A program made the position numbers and the translations under genes. Below the pieces are notes generated by a model that saw only the letters and a program-made list of their open reading frames with translations, did not search any database and was not told where the DNA came from. Source: Edaphochlamys debaryana (Eukaryota; Chlorophyta; Chlorophyceae; Chlamydomonadales). From it: DNA of 64,000 nt. Numbering within the stretch: position 1 is the first letter of the stretch; every line of letters begins with the position of its first letter. Below, in pieces: positions 12,117 through 24,200 of this stretch. Location of the stretch: NCBI GenBank assembly GCA_016858145.1, contig JAEHOE010000023.1:620001-684000 (forward strand), written 5' to 3'.

Positions 12117-12897
12117 GTTAGGATGACACGCTCGAAAGCACACCCCGTCTGATTGCCAGAGTGATGTGTTCGTGTGAGCTTCGTAGCATCGATCGCAGAA
12201 ACGCCGTACATCGAGTTGGGATGGACGTCCCGCTCTAATCGTCGCGAAGATAATGCGTTTGATGCGCACCCTGTGTGGAGCGCACTGCACGCCCGCCCGT
12301 CAGAGGAGTGGATGGCGGTTTGGGGGTTGTGATCCCACCATAGGAGTGACTGGATGGCTGGCCACCAAGGAAGTGTGTGGCGTTCTTGGCGTGCTCAGTG
12401 ACGGACTTAACGATAAGGTATGCTGCTGGGCAATATGGTTGATGGTTGATGGGAAGGGGCATGCGAATGGGGGGGTCTTGCATTTCAAGGGTGCCGCAGG
12501 GGCGGCCTCTGGCCTACCTGGGATGCCCTGACGTGCAGGAGGTGGCGATGCCGACGGCGCACTGCGCATGTGTGACGTGCCTTTGTGTGGGGATCAAGCA
12601 AACCATGTGCTCCTTGCTGGGCTAATACATAATTTTGCTGGGTTCAAAGGCTGCAAGATTCTGCAGGGAATGTCACGTGCTTGGGGGTCCAAAGCCTTCC
12701 TGACCCTTGGGTGTGCAAGGATGCGATGGTTACAGCAGGAACCGCCTCCAGAAGGGGAGGGGTTGAGCGAGAGCGCCACCTACTGGGTGTGCCACCTGCA
12801 CACCGACACCCACGCTTTGTGACTGACTTTCGGTCGTCACGCCACGTCGCTAGGGCCGGGCCCGTAGAACCCCCCTCATCATTCTACCGCCGTGTCT

Positions 12898-13245
12898 TTA
12901 GTCATCGTCGATCAGTGCCAGGACGCCTGGGGGCTCCTGCACAGACAATCTACCATCGGAAACTCGCAAGAAAGGGTGTTCCGGCGCTATTGTCTCCCAA
13001 CCTCTTGGTGGCCTGAGCGCAGCAAAGGAGTGGAGCGCCCCCCAAAACTCGGCTGACACCAGCACACGTCCTCGGTTCAGCACCCCGAGACGGTTCCCAT
13101 TCTCCCTTGTCGCGTACAGATATCGGCGTCCCTTGTCCATGGCTGTGGTGGCTGCAAGACACACCACATCCCACACCCTCTGATCCACTCCCTCGTGTGC
13201 AAGGGCTTTCTGGGCTTTCACAATACCATGATACCACCATTGCAT
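12898..13245 (-). CDS. Unrecognised small open frame, possible gene or mobile-element fragment
   Basis: An uninterrupted 115-codon frame starting MQWWYHGIVKAQ and ending GVLALIDDD. Its composition (VVCLAATTAMDKG, RRYLYATRENGNRLGVL) is more protein-like than the Arg/Ala/Pro-rich shadow frames common here, and it sits in lower-GC sequence. I recognise no family. There is no adjacent exon with matching phase and no poly(A) motif that I could assign. It could be a remnant of a transposon protein or chance. Confidence 0.2.
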   Translation of the reverse strand: MQWWYHGIVKAQKALAHEGVDQRVWDVVCLAATTAMDKGRRYLYATRENGNRLGVLNRGRVLVSAEFWGALHSFAALRPPRGWETIAPEHPFLRVSDGRLSVQEPPGVLALIDDD

Positions 13246-14082
13246 GGCGTGACGGCTGACGGCACGTCGTCATTGCACTAGTGTGAATCCCTAATAGGTA
13301 CTGAGGCCGCGCGGGAGGGATAGCCGTACGGTACATAGGTTGTGGCGGCACCTGCGCACCTCCGGTCCGCTCCGCATGGAGCAGCGGCAATCCGGTCCAG
13401 AGGCCCCCACTTCCTGCCGTTTGCCGGGTTTGAAGTGCGGAGCCGCCACTTGGGCGGGACGGACTGTGTGGAGCCCATGTCGATCAGGACAGCGTGGCGA
13501 GAAGCGTGACGTAGCAAATGAGCGGGCGGGTCCCGTACCCCTTGGGAGCTGGAATGGTCGCGTCAATTGGTAGTCAAGTTGGAGGATCCAAGGAGGCTAT
13601 ATCGTCGGGGCTCCTAAACCTCAGGGGCAATCATCGACCTCTATTGCAAAGTGCTGTGAAAGTCCCTGGGGCCAGCCTGTCGTGGGGGCGGGTCGCACGC
13701 ACCAGGCGGGGTACCCCGGGTCTGACACGCTGGGTCACGCACACATGCACGCAGTGGGGTCCTCCGCTTGACGCGATCGCCCAAGGCCGCGGGCGAGCGT
13801 AGTCACGGATAACGTGTCAGACAGGGGGGACGGGCGGTGAGAGCCGTAAGAGGGTCTGGGCCCAGCTTCGCAACTTCCATTCGACAAACGCGCGTTGACG
13901 CAAATCGCAGCTTCAGCCGGTGCGCGCGCAGATGACCGCGGCCCACAGAGCCTGTACTTGTACACTGGGGACACTCAACGGCTAAGTACTTCGCAGAGAA
14001 GACTCGACACAAGAGTGCCATCCTTGCGCGCCTTCACACAACTACTCCACAAAGTAGTCACAGCTACAGTGGATATTAACCC

Positions 14083-17000
14083 ATGGCTACGATGAAAGCG
14101 GTCGTGATGACAGGGTTCGGGCCAGCGCACGAGACGCTCAAGTTTGATGAGCAGCACCCGGCGCCTGTTCGGAAGAAGGGAGAGGTCCTCGTGCAGGTGC
14201 GAACAGGTTGGCCTAGCTTGCAGACAGTTCCGTGGTGCGTTGTCCGTCAATCACCTAAAACCCCGGCATTCAGGCTGCGCGCGCTTTCCGCCGTGCCCTC
14301 CTCGCAAGCCCCTGCGATAAGTCTCCCTGTCCCGTTGACCCCGCCATCCCGTCCATCTGATCTCACCTCGCCCGCCTCTTCCTCGTTCCCCCACGCTCCC
14401 TTCTCCCATCCACGCTTCCGCACCCCTCCCTTGCTTGCTCTCCACCGCCGCCGGTCCTGCCCCCCCCCCCAGCCCTTCCACACGCCTCCACACGCCTCTG
14501 CTCCCCTCCCGCCACGCAGGTCCACGCCTCCAGTGTCAACCCAGCAGAGTTCCGCATCAGGTGCGCTACCCAGAGGCCTCAGCTGTCAGCAGCCGGCCCC
14601 CACCTTCACTGCCCTCTGCCGGCTCTGGGTGACATCAGACCTCGGGACCCACTACCCCATGACTTGACACGCCACCCGCCTCCCTCCATGGTACCCCCAG
14701 GCAGGGCTTGATGCCCAAGTGGATGATCCGTGTCCCCCAGGTGCGCGAGTGCGCCGGGTGTGCGGGCGGGCCCCGCTATCGAGGGCTGCTTCCGCGCACG
14801 CAGCCCCGCCTGCCTGCCCCCCCCATCCTGTCGACCTGGGGGCACCGGAACTCAACTACCCTTGCCCCTGGCCCTGGCCCATGCCCGTGCCCGGCAGATC
14901 TTGGGAGTGGACATTGCGGGTGTGGTGCTGGAGGCGGATGAGGGCAGCAAGGTGGGGCGGAGCGGGGGGAGGGGGGGCTAGCACCGGGAGACGTGCACAG
15001 GGCCTGGTTGCCGGGAGTGCGACATCACATGGCCGCAGCGTGGTACCTTCCTGTGGGCTCTTGCATGAGCAGGTTGCGCCCATGCGCTCTCCCCCTGCCG
15101 CTGACTGCTGTTGCCCGGCCCCTGCCTCGCCCCCGGTGCTGCGCAGTTCAAGCCGGGCGATCGCGTGTTCGGGTGCACCGACCAATTTATGAAGGACCCC
15201 TGGGGTGAGCGCACGGGGGTCCGAGGGGCTGGGCCCGCAGGTTGACGAGGCACCAGCGGGGCGCGAGGCAACACGGTCCCACACAGCCTCCGGCCCTCAC
15301 TACTCTGAATGCCCGAGCCCTCTGTGAGCCCTGTCTGAGCCCTGCCTGAACCCTGTCTCGGCCCTGTCAGAGCCCTGTCGAGTACCCTGTGCCCGGCCCA
15401 CCCGCAACCCCCCTCCCCAGGCACCTATGCCGAGCTCTGCTCCGCCCGTGAGCGGCTGCTTGCGCCCATTCCCCCCGGCGTGGGCTTCGAGGAGGCCGCC
15501 TGCTTGGGCATCGCCGGCATGACGGCGTGGCAGGTGCGGGTCGGACAATGATAGGAACCGTCGGCGCAGGCCTCTCAAGATCCTGCCTGGAACGATCACG
15601 CCTCTTTCCTCTCCGCCCCCTGCTCACCCCCATGTCGAGCGCTCCACACACACACACCTCTGTACAATTAGGGTTAGCACACACACCTCTGCCTCTTTGC
15701 GGGCCCTCCCCCCTCCCCCCAGGCGCTGGCCCCCTCCATGCCGCTGGAGGGCAAGCGCGTGTTCGTGCAGGGGGGCGCGGGGGGCATCGGGCACTTCACA
15801 GTGCAGGTGTGTGTGTGTGGGGGGGGGGGGGTTGGGGGGAGCGGGAGGCGAAGGAGCCAGCCCTCTCCTTCGCACAACCGGGCGCGCTCCTTCCGCGCGC
15901 AGGCGGCCCGTGCGGGGCTTGGAGCCCGAGCCCTCTCACATGCACGGCCCAGCCTTCCCCCTCATCCTCCTCCCCTCCCCGCCCTCCTCCCCAGATCGCC
16001 AAGGCCCAGGGCGCCTGCGTGGCAACCACCTGCAGCGCCCGCAACGCCGACTTTGTGACCCAGGACCTGGGCGCGGACCTGGCGGTGGACTACACCCTGG
16101 TGGTGAGCGGGCCCGGGAACGCGGGTAGCCCGGCTGGCTCCTCCACGGGGTCTGCTGTCTGGGAAGGGAAGGGCTCCGTGGCGTGAGGGGCATGGGACCC
16201 CGCGGCACGGCACCGTTATGACCTGCCGTACACCTGTACGGCGCCTGTCCTGGGTACGGCACCCCACGCAGAAGGACGCGTTCACGCTGGCGCCGGGCGA
16301 GCAGCCGTACGACGTGGTGGTGGATCTGGTGGGCGCGGAGCCGCGCAGCTGGGGCCTGCTGCGGCGCGGCGGGCGCATGGCGGCGGTGTCCTTCGACGCA
16401 CTCATGGAGAGGTGGGCGATGCGTGCTGTGCACCCGTTTGCGTCGGACTGGGCCAGATCGGGAGGCTAGGCCTAGCGCCGTAGCGTGCAAACGCATTCAT
16501 GTCCGTTGGCGGCGTGGGCAAGGCCCTGACCAGGCGTCTAGGGGGCAGGCGGGCGTCGGGGCGGAGCTGCCATGGCGAGATGTACCGTACGCCAGCGCGT
16601 TTGCTCCCTCGCTCCCCGCCCTCTTGCCGCTAGTCAGCATTTGGACCCGTGCGCCCGGGCCCAGAAAGAGTGGAGGGATAGCCAATCTTCCTCTCTTCCA
16701 CACGTCCTCGCTGGCCTCACCATGACATCACCGCTCGCTCGCTCATGTGACATCCCTTGTTTGCCCTCGCCCATCCCCCCCAGCCGCAAGGCGCAGGGCA
16801 ACAGCGTGCTGACGGCCATCGTGTGGCGCATCCTCAAGCTCTCCGCCGCCTCGGCGCTGGGCCTGCTGCCGGGCCCCGGGCGGGCCGTGTACGATGCCGT
16901 ACAGCAGAGCCACGAGCCCGACAAGGGCCTGGTGCAGGTGCGATGGACTGCGAGGAAACGCCGGTGTACAAAGCAGCAGCGGGGGATCTAACAATCACGT

Positions 17001-17573
17001 TACTTGTTGAAGCCTTCGTGGCTCTCCTCTGCGCTTGGCGGTCTATGCCTCCTCACCCTATCTCCTCCTTGCCTCCTCCTTTTCCTCTGCATTCCCATGC
17101 AGCTGGGCGACCTGGTCGCTGCCGGCAAGGTCAAGGTGCACATCACCCAGGTGGTGCCGCTGGAGGGGATAGCGGACGCGCACGCCGAGGTGCGTGCGAC
17201 CTGTCTGGGGTCAGGAGTGCGCCGGGCTGGGAATCCGGGGATTGCATTTGACGCAGTTGGGATGGGAGTAGCCGTGCTAGGTGAGGAACGCTCCTGGTGA
17301 GGGGTCCTTCCTTCAATAGGCAGAGGAGTGTCGAGCAGCGCGCTCGATGCAGCAGGGTTCAACAGGCTGACCAGGGAGGCATCTTCGAGCCACGTCATCC
17401 CTGACCCCCTTGTCCTGCTTCCGCATGTCAGCTCCCAGATATGGTTGCGGGTGTGTCTGTGTTTCGCCCAGCTGACTCCTGCCCCTCTGCCCCCTCCTCC
17501 GACCCCCCCCCCCGCGCAGTGCGAGAAGGGCCACACCCGAGGCAAGGTGGCGATCCGGGTGCGGCCGGAGTGA
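14083..17573 (+). CDS. Medium-chain dehydrogenase, NAD(P)H:quinone oxidoreductase type
   Basis: Twelve exons give about 350 residues with all phases consistent. Exon 1 (14083-14196) encodes MATMKAVVMTGFGPAHE and then KKGEVLVQ. Exon 2 adds VHASSVNPAEFRIR, the usual quinone-oxidoreductase substrate-site segment. Exon 4 adds ILGVDIAGVVLEA and exon 5 FKPGDRVFG, the GroES-like catalytic domain. Exon 6 has GTYAELC and EEAACLGIAGMTAWQ. Exon 7 carries the Rossmann glycine motif VFVQGGAGGIGHFTVQ for NAD(P)H. Exon 9 has YDVVVDLVGAEP. The C-terminus (17519-17573) reads CEKGHTRGKVAIRV then a stop. The GHxRGKxxI ending is typical of the zeta-crystallin/QOR branch, which reduces quinones or enones with NADPH. 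Zinc-ligand cysteines of true alcohol dehydrogenases are absent. No targeting peptide is evident, so the protein is likely cytosolic. Confidence 0.9.
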
Positions 17574-18759
17574 GTGAGCCTGGCTGGCGGCTGGGTCCCA
17601 CGCATGTGGCATTGGTTGGTCCCGAGGGCGGAGGCATCAAGTGACTCGAGGCCATCAAGCATGGCGTACATATTGGCTGGTGGATTGGTCATGTCATGTT
17701 GCATCTCCCCATCTGTCAGAGCATGAGAGCATGAAGCCGTATACGCTTGGATGGAGTCTGGGTCGGTTCGCGCCAACCCGGAGTTAAGATGAGGCTTTGG
17801 CTGTAGCAAGCCCACGGGACGGTGGGAGAGCCAGCCACCCGGGTGGGCCGGTTCGCTGCGGACCTAGCCTGTGACCGCCATCGTGACTTCCGGTATTCCG
17901 CCACACGGGGGGCCCTGGCTTGAGGGGCTTTGTCTAGGATGTGGTGGACGTAATAAGGATACTGCGCATGCATGTGTTGAATACCACGCACGTTAGGAGC
18001 GAGGCCTGGAGGGACGCATATGATGAAGCTGCACACGTACATTACTTGGCTATGTGCTGTACATTGGTGGTCCGAACGCTTGGCTGTGGGGGCATACATG
18101 TTGGGTTGCCTCGAGAGGGGCGAGGGGCACGTGAAAGAAGCAAGATAAAACTGTTGGGTTACCCATGACAATGATCTGGTCTTAGTGATGCCGCTTTTAG
18201 CGGCATCACCAAGGCTCAATCGCGGGGGACTCTGGGGGTTGCGAAGTCGGGATGGGATCGTGGCATTCGCGTGCACACGCAAGTCACGCACGGTCAGCGT
18301 ATGGTGGCAGGCATGGCTGCGCGATGTTCAGAGCGTATGCCCGCAGTGCTTGGGGACACTCGCAGCTGCTCGCAGCGGGTTCGGGCTGGGTCGTTCAACC
18401 GACTCCTCGCGACCCTCGCGCTCGTGCGGCGACTTGCGCCACACTCATGTGTATTCCCTGAATGCTTCCCTGAAGCTGTGCGGCGCTTCCAGCTGCCGGA
18501 GGCCATCGCGGTCCACCCAGTGCGTCAACAGCCTCTTTGCCGCATCCTGTGTAATGCTGTTCTTAAGGACAATCGGTGGCAGGCAACGCTTTGTGCTCCT
18601 GGCACAACGCCACCAGCGCGTCCGCCATTTGCAGCGCTGGGCCAACACTGGACGCATCGAGCTCACTATGACTATGATGTCCACTAGCGACGTCGCTGTG
18701 AACTGCGGCTCGGCGACAATGATGATGTTTACAGCATCTTGGCTGTAAGCCCAAACGAG
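17574..18759. other. Intergenic region between dehydrogenase gene and LINE
   Basis: It contains the 3' UTR of the dehydrogenase gene. Short frames occur on both strands around 18185-18750, including a minus-strand peptide ending EAFREYT, but no family is recognisable and no exons can be chained. Confidence 0.4.
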
Positions 18760-20604
18760 CCAAAAGGCTTCATGAGCTTAGCAAAACGTCTGCAAAGTAT
18801 ATACCGCACAAAAAGAGATAGATCGCAAAGTTCTCTAAGCCAACTCGCCGACTTGCAAGTATCGCGCGTGTCGCAGAGCCACAATTACCCGGGCCAGACC
18901 CCGCTGGTCCCCGACCGCCATTACCTCTTCCATAGACGCCCCCGGAGCTAACCCTTCAAAGGCCCACAGCTCCTGTCGCGTTCCAGCCAAAGCTACGCAA
19001 TCAAGTAAGAAATGCCGCTCGTCCTCAACTTGTTGGGGGTTCTGACACACCCTGCACCACCGCTCGTGCCTCTCCCGCCCGTCAGGCCGGTTTACCTCCA
19101 GCGCAAAACAGCATAGCCTGAACCGCATCAGTTGCCTGTGCTGCCAGCGCTCAATAAAGCACCTCCCATGCCTGGGCGATCCCATCCAGTGCTTCCACCT
19201 GCACATCTTAACTCCTGGCACCTGCCCGTCCGTCACAAAGCTCTCAGGGGCCGTTCGCAGCCGCCCACTGCTCCAGTCATCGTCTAGTCGCAGCAGGAAC
19301 TGCTCCACGACCTTATCCACTGGTATCAACTTCCTAGAAATGATTTTCACCCTTTCAGCCAGCCCTAGGTGTGCCGGTGCCGCATTGTCAAGCCTCCAGC
19401 GCAGCACCTCCAGCACCCGCTTCACCTGAGCCCCCCACCCTACCGTGCCCCCCGAAAGCGCTAGCCCAATCTCCTCCTTGAAGGCCTTGCGGTAGACCGT
19501 GCCTTTTGACTTCACCAACGTGTTCCAGAACCCTAGCACAAGCTGCAGCCAGTGCACATGCAGCGGTTGTTGCCCCAGCTCTCGGTAAAGCAAACGATCG
19601 GTACACACTTTAACCCCCGCAACCCTTCGAAGGAACATGCGCTGCAGTTGAACCATCCTGTCCTTAAGGGCTAGCTCGAAGTAACCTGACCGCCCCGTCG
19701 TGCTCATAGGCTCGTTCCCATACCCCCTTTCAAGAAGCCGCAACAAAACTCCCGGTGCCCACACTTGCGCGCCATAGGACAGGACCGCCCTCACCTGCGC
19801 TTCAAAACAGCGCATCGCTACTCGTGGATTGAGAAGCCCCTGTATTTCTAGCTTATCAAGCAACCCAAAAGCCGCCCTGCGCCCCGCTTCCAACAACTCT
19901 GAAGTGCACGACTCAAACTGGGTCCCTGGTCCATAAAAAAGACCAAGATACCGTGCCCTCTTCTTCCACGGGACTGGCTTCTCCACCCACACCCCACCGT
20001 CCAAGCAGCGAACCGTGACGGAAAGCCCGGCCTCCCCTTTATCGTACTACTCCTGCCTCCTTGCCGCTGCAGGGTGAAAGTACAGGCACTCACACTTGGC
20101 CACGTTTACCCGCATCCCAAACGCTGCCCCCCATTCACTCAGCGTGCCCAGCTGGTGGCCTAATCGACGCTCACTGTGAGTAAAGATGTCAAGGTCATCA
20201 GCATAGAGCTTAAGCGGCAGCCTCGCACCCCACACCGTTGGGCACTCCTCAACGTAGGCGGAAACCGCGTGGGACCGATCCTGAGCTTCCACCACATCAG
20301 CGTACGACTCACCAAAGAATCCATACAGGGTTGGGCTACTCGGGTCCCCTTGCTTCACCCCCTGCGTGGACAAGAACGGCTCCCCAACCTCACCATTGAC
20401 TCGCACCCTCGTCTCTACTCTAGCATACGAGGCTTTCAAGATCTCCAACATCTGTCCATGCACTCCACGCTCCTCCATTCTCAGCCAAAGCAAGTGTCGT
20501 GGGACCCGGTTAAAGTCCTTTTCAAAGTCCACTTGACACACAAAGAGCCCTCGGCGACAACGGTGCCTTCCGCGTGCAAGCGAATGGATGGATGGCCCGC
20601 ACGT
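18760..20604 (-). mobile_element. 5'-truncated LINE-type (non-LTR) retrotransposon
   Basis: The minus strand encodes the C-terminal two thirds of a LINE reverse transcriptase followed by a C-terminal cysteine/histidine motif, then a short 3' tail ending about 18760. Upstream coding similarity stops near 20600, right beside a tandem 120-bp repeat. There is no endonuclease or ORF1 region, as expected of a 5'-truncated insertion. I could not identify convincing target-site duplications, so both ends are approximate. Confidence 0.8.
18835..20541 (-). pseudogene. LINE reverse transcriptase, interrupted by one in-frame TAG
   Basis: The frame runs from FVCQVDFEKDFNRVPRHLL (RT domain 3 region) through STQGVKQGDPSSPTLYGFF (the conserved QGxxxSP block) to LYADDLDIF, the catalytic YADD box. 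A TAG at 20047-20049 follows the thumb-proximal block KCECLYFHPAAA. The same frame then continues without shift for 389 codons to a stop at 18835, including YLGLFYGP, VRAVLSYGAQVWAPG and a terminal WCRVCQNP...ERHFLLDC element, the CCHC-type motif at the end of many LINE ORF2 proteins. One nonsense codon and the loss of the 5' part make it a dead but young copy. Confidence 0.85.
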
Positions 20605-20844
20605 GCGCCGACGGCTTCGCGGCCATTTCGCCCTGACCGGCGCGGTTATGGCGCTCTTGCATCGCTGGCTATCCGTTGAGCGCGGTCACGCGGCGTCGGG
20701 GGGCTCCCCCGCATTCATGCCCAAGCGCCGACGGCTCCGCGGCCCTTTCGCCCAGGCCGGCGCGGTTATGGGGCTCTTGCATCGCGGGTTCCCCGCTGCG
20801 CGCGGTCTGGCGGCGTCTCGGGGCCTCCTCGAATTGGTCGTCGG
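20605..20844. repeat. Two tandem copies of a 120-bp GC-rich repeat
   Basis: Unit 20605-20724 is repeated as 20725-20844 with exactly 120-bp spacing and scattered mismatches. Shared landmarks are GCGCCGACGGC at each start and GCGCGGTTATGG followed by GCTCTTGCATCGC inside. It abuts the truncated 5' end of the LINE. It has no convincing coding content. Confidence 0.85.
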
Positions 20845-21231
20845 GCGGTTAGTGACCCAGGGTCGGCCTGACTATGACTTTGATGTTCGACGGGCGGTAT
20901 AAAGAGTAGCCCTGTCGAATCCTGCCTCCGTCCCTGGAGACTCGCTCCATCATCCGTGCGAACTCACGATAGCATCATTAACCACTTCAATTCATATCTC
21001 CACACCGTTCCAGCACACTCCTTTCACCTAATCACACCAAGTAAGGGCAGCCTTCAAGCTCCCCTGCCTCCCGCTGGACTCCCTCGCTTGGCTGAGCGCA
21101 ACACAGCGCCGGCTTCAAACGATTTGCCTGGCCATGCACCCGCCCCTCTTCCGCGCCAGACAACCGCTTGACGATGCGCTGACCTCGGCGTGGCGCGCAG
21201 GCCGGCCGCTGCTACACCTCCTCTGCTGCTG
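20845..21231. other. Intergenic region downstream of the first prolyl 4-hydroxylase gene
   Basis: This is the probable 3' UTR and terminator region of the minus-strand hydroxylase gene ending at 21232. A TATAAA string at 20898-20903 has no gene attached to it. No open frame is supported. Confidence 0.4.
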
Positions 21232-24200
21232 CTACAGCCCCTTGAGCTCTGCCGCCAGCTGTTCGGGTGTAAGGTCCAGGAAGCCCCCGCGCTGACGGTT
21301 GCGGCTTGGGGGGCGGGGGGAGGGGCGCGGGGAAGGGGGGGACAGAGGGGGGTGTGCACGACTTGGGCTGAGGGCCAAGCACAAGGCCCTTGGGCCGACG
21401 GCCCATGCCTCGCTCATGCATGCATGTAAGCCTGCACATCATGCCCTGGCTAGCCTGGCTGGCCCTCAGACCGCATGGCCCCGTCAGCTACGCCAGCCTG
21501 CGCAAGGGAGGCCTTCGCTCCACGCAAGGGCTCCGGCTCTCCCTTTTGGCAGACAGACAGAACTCATCACCACCACCCGTCCATGCATGGCGTTGCCCGA
21601 CTCTGGCGCATCCCGCTCACGCGCGATGAACCCCCGGACCCCGCCGCCCTCCCTGACCTCCACCCCTCGGACCCCCCCACCCACCCCACAGCCCCACCTG
21701 GTGCACTCCTCGTCTCCCTTCTCGCACACCTCGCACGCACCGCACGCCAGGCGGCACGTGCCTAGCTGGCCGCTGCCCCCCTGCATGTAGCCTGGCGGGG
21801 AGCAGGGGGAGGGGGGCAAGGAGAGTAGGAAGAGTGGAGTCTCTGGAGAGGGCTCGCGAGTTGAGGTACCGAGCTTGGAGGACGACGGGGACGACGGGGC
21901 GAAAGTGCGGGGGCGATGGAACGAGATTGCCCGTTGTGTGGGCCACAACCAGGTTTCAGGAGTCGAGGCTTGTACCATGGGTCGGCCAGTGCCCGGTGCC
22001 CGGTGCAGCAGGCCAAATCACGGCTGAGCCGCGGAAGGAATGAAGAAGCGACAAGCCAGGCAGCGCTGCCCTCAAGCCCCGCCCGCTCAGCTCCCAGCCG
22101 TTGGCCTGCGCAGCCGTCCACCACCACACAGCCCGCCACACACAGCCCCAGCCAGGCTCGGACTCGGTGCCTGCGCTTTACACGGACCTGGGTTCTTCTT
22201 ACACTCGCCGCCGTCCGCCCACTTCTTGCACTGCTTGTGGTAGTCCCTGGGGTGAGTCGCGGTGGGGAGGGGAGGGCCGGCGGGTGTCGTGGAGAGGGCA
22301 GGGGGCAGGGCGATGGGAGGGAGCGAGGGCGGGGATGATGAGGGGGCGTCGGCGTCGGAGTGGGGCCAAGCGCGGGCGGGGTAAAGGAGGCACGACCCTG
22401 GCCAGAACGCAGACAGATTCAGGGTGCGGGAGCGTGGATGGGCGGGTGTGCTGTGTGGCCCGAGGAGGGGCGTATGGGCGTATGCGCGCCTGAGTGTCCC
22501 TTACCCGCAATCCCCGGGGTCGGGTCGGGGCGGTGCGTAGCTGGCCTTGGCCGTCTCATAGGATTCAGCTGCACAGGCAATGTTACATGTCATAGAGCTT
22601 GTGTCGGCACCGATAGCGGTGCGATAGATAGATCAGCCTCTCGCGCCAAGGCAGGGTTACAGCGAGCACTCCTCCGCCGGTTACGGCAGTACGGCACTCA
22701 CGGTCGTATGGCTTGCCGTGGATCCACTTTACCTGGGGTTGATGAGATTGGGAGGGGGCGGGGCAGCAGTGCATGAGTCATCAGCGCCAGGTGTGAGAAA
22801 CAGACTGAGCCCGAGGCAGAGGGCAAGACCAAATAGAGACGGTGCATGGGGAGCTCAAAATGCCCCAAGCAGCAGACAGCAATCGACACAAACAGTATGG
22901 CTCATCATGACACCGCGCGCTCGTGGGAGGTCCAAGCAGCTAAGCCTAGAGCCTAGATAGGCTAATCTGCGGCTGCCGCGCATGGGTGTCAAGGAGGAGC
23001 ACGCCGAGGGCCCGACCCCGCCCCCTCACCGCGTTCCACTTGACGCCCTTGATGACGGGGCAGCCCGTGTGACGGCCGTTGGGGTCCAGGGTCTTGAAGT
23101 CCGGCTTCAGGTCGTAGAATATGAGCGCATCGCCCCTCTGCATTCGTGGTAAGAGGGACAGGGAAAAGAGGAAGCAGGCTCGTGAAGGGGAGCGCATCGG
23201 AAGGGGGAGCACGGGGTTGAAGTCGGGGCAGGTGAGAAGATTGGCGCGTGTTAGTGTGCTGTGTGCTGGTAAGGAGGGAGGGGGGGCGCCTCAGGGAGTC
23301 AGGGATCTGCGGACGGATAGGGGCGCAGTCAGTGCGCGTGTCTTGTCCGGGGCCTGTACCGCCGTACCGCCGTACAGCCGTACCTTGGGCTTGACGGTCA
23401 CGTGTCCCTGCGCGCACTTGGACAGGCCGCTGGCCGCCACCTGCTGCCCCAACTCCTTATGCATCCACTGGCTGAGGGGTGGGGTATGTGGAGGGGAGGG
23501 GAGGGGAAGGAGGCGGAGGGGAACTGGACGACAAGCAATGCAGGCTGTGCGTTGTGGCACAGGAGAGGTGAACTTGCGGCACCACCGGCCGAGGGCCGGA
23601 CCTGCTCTCCCGCCAAACGGAATGCCCCGGTCAGTAATCAGGGGGAAGGGGGCCATGCAGCAGCATGCTACGTCCGGTGTGAGCGCGTTCATTACACCAC
23701 GGGTGCTGATCCTGACCTCATCCCCTGCCTATGCGGGCTCTGCTCACGTTCCGACCCCCCAGTCGCGTCCACAGCAGCCGCCTCACCTGTTCACAAACGC
23801 CGTCTCCCCGCCCTCGTCAGGCTCTACAGGGGCAGAGTCGGCCGGTACATTGGTGCGTGGCCCAAATGTAACCGCCGCGCGAGCACTGCGGCAAGCACGC
23901 AGCAGCAGTACCGGTACGGCAGGTGCATGACTCACCCACCAGGTAGATCAGCACCGTCGCCACCCGCTCCTCGCCATCTAAGTGGGCGCCGTACTTGTTC
24001 GTTGGGCCGTACCGCAGCACCTGTGCGCACAGGGTGGTTGGTTCAGCTTGAAGGTGGCTTGTGTGCGGTTCTCCTGCGGGTCTCGACCTTTCAATTTCAT
24101 CTCATCCAGACAGCCCGCACACGCATGCACACTAGCATGGTGGCTCATGCGCGTGCGCCTGGCTAGCGATGCTTCCGTGGTATTGGTTGCTGTGCACGGT

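Larger units (their letters stand above)
11789..14082. other. Long intergenic region of lower GC
   Basis: This separates the VWA gene from the dehydrogenase gene. It contains a 20-bp tandem doublet at 12077-12116 and one 115-codon minus-strand frame at 12898-13245 (listed separately). The rest shows no spliceable domain, RNA gene or clear repeat. The promoter of the dehydrogenase lies at its right end. Confidence 0.4.

Noticed and set aside
14083..17573. Zinc alcohol dehydrogenase
   Set aside because: The structural and catalytic zinc cysteine/histidine ligands are missing; motifs fit the quinone oxidoreductase branch.
18445..18684. Minus-strand peptide ending EAFREYT as a transposase fragment
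   Set aside because: The composition is plausible, but there is no recognisable motif and neighbouring frames do not extend it.
18664..20892. Target-site duplication of the LINE
   Set aside because: CTATGACT-type strings near 18667 and 20870 are only partly alike and too far from clear element ends.
20898..20903. TATAAA promoter box
   Set aside because: No plus-strand gene starts within the next kilobase, so it is likely chance or a remnant of the repeat.
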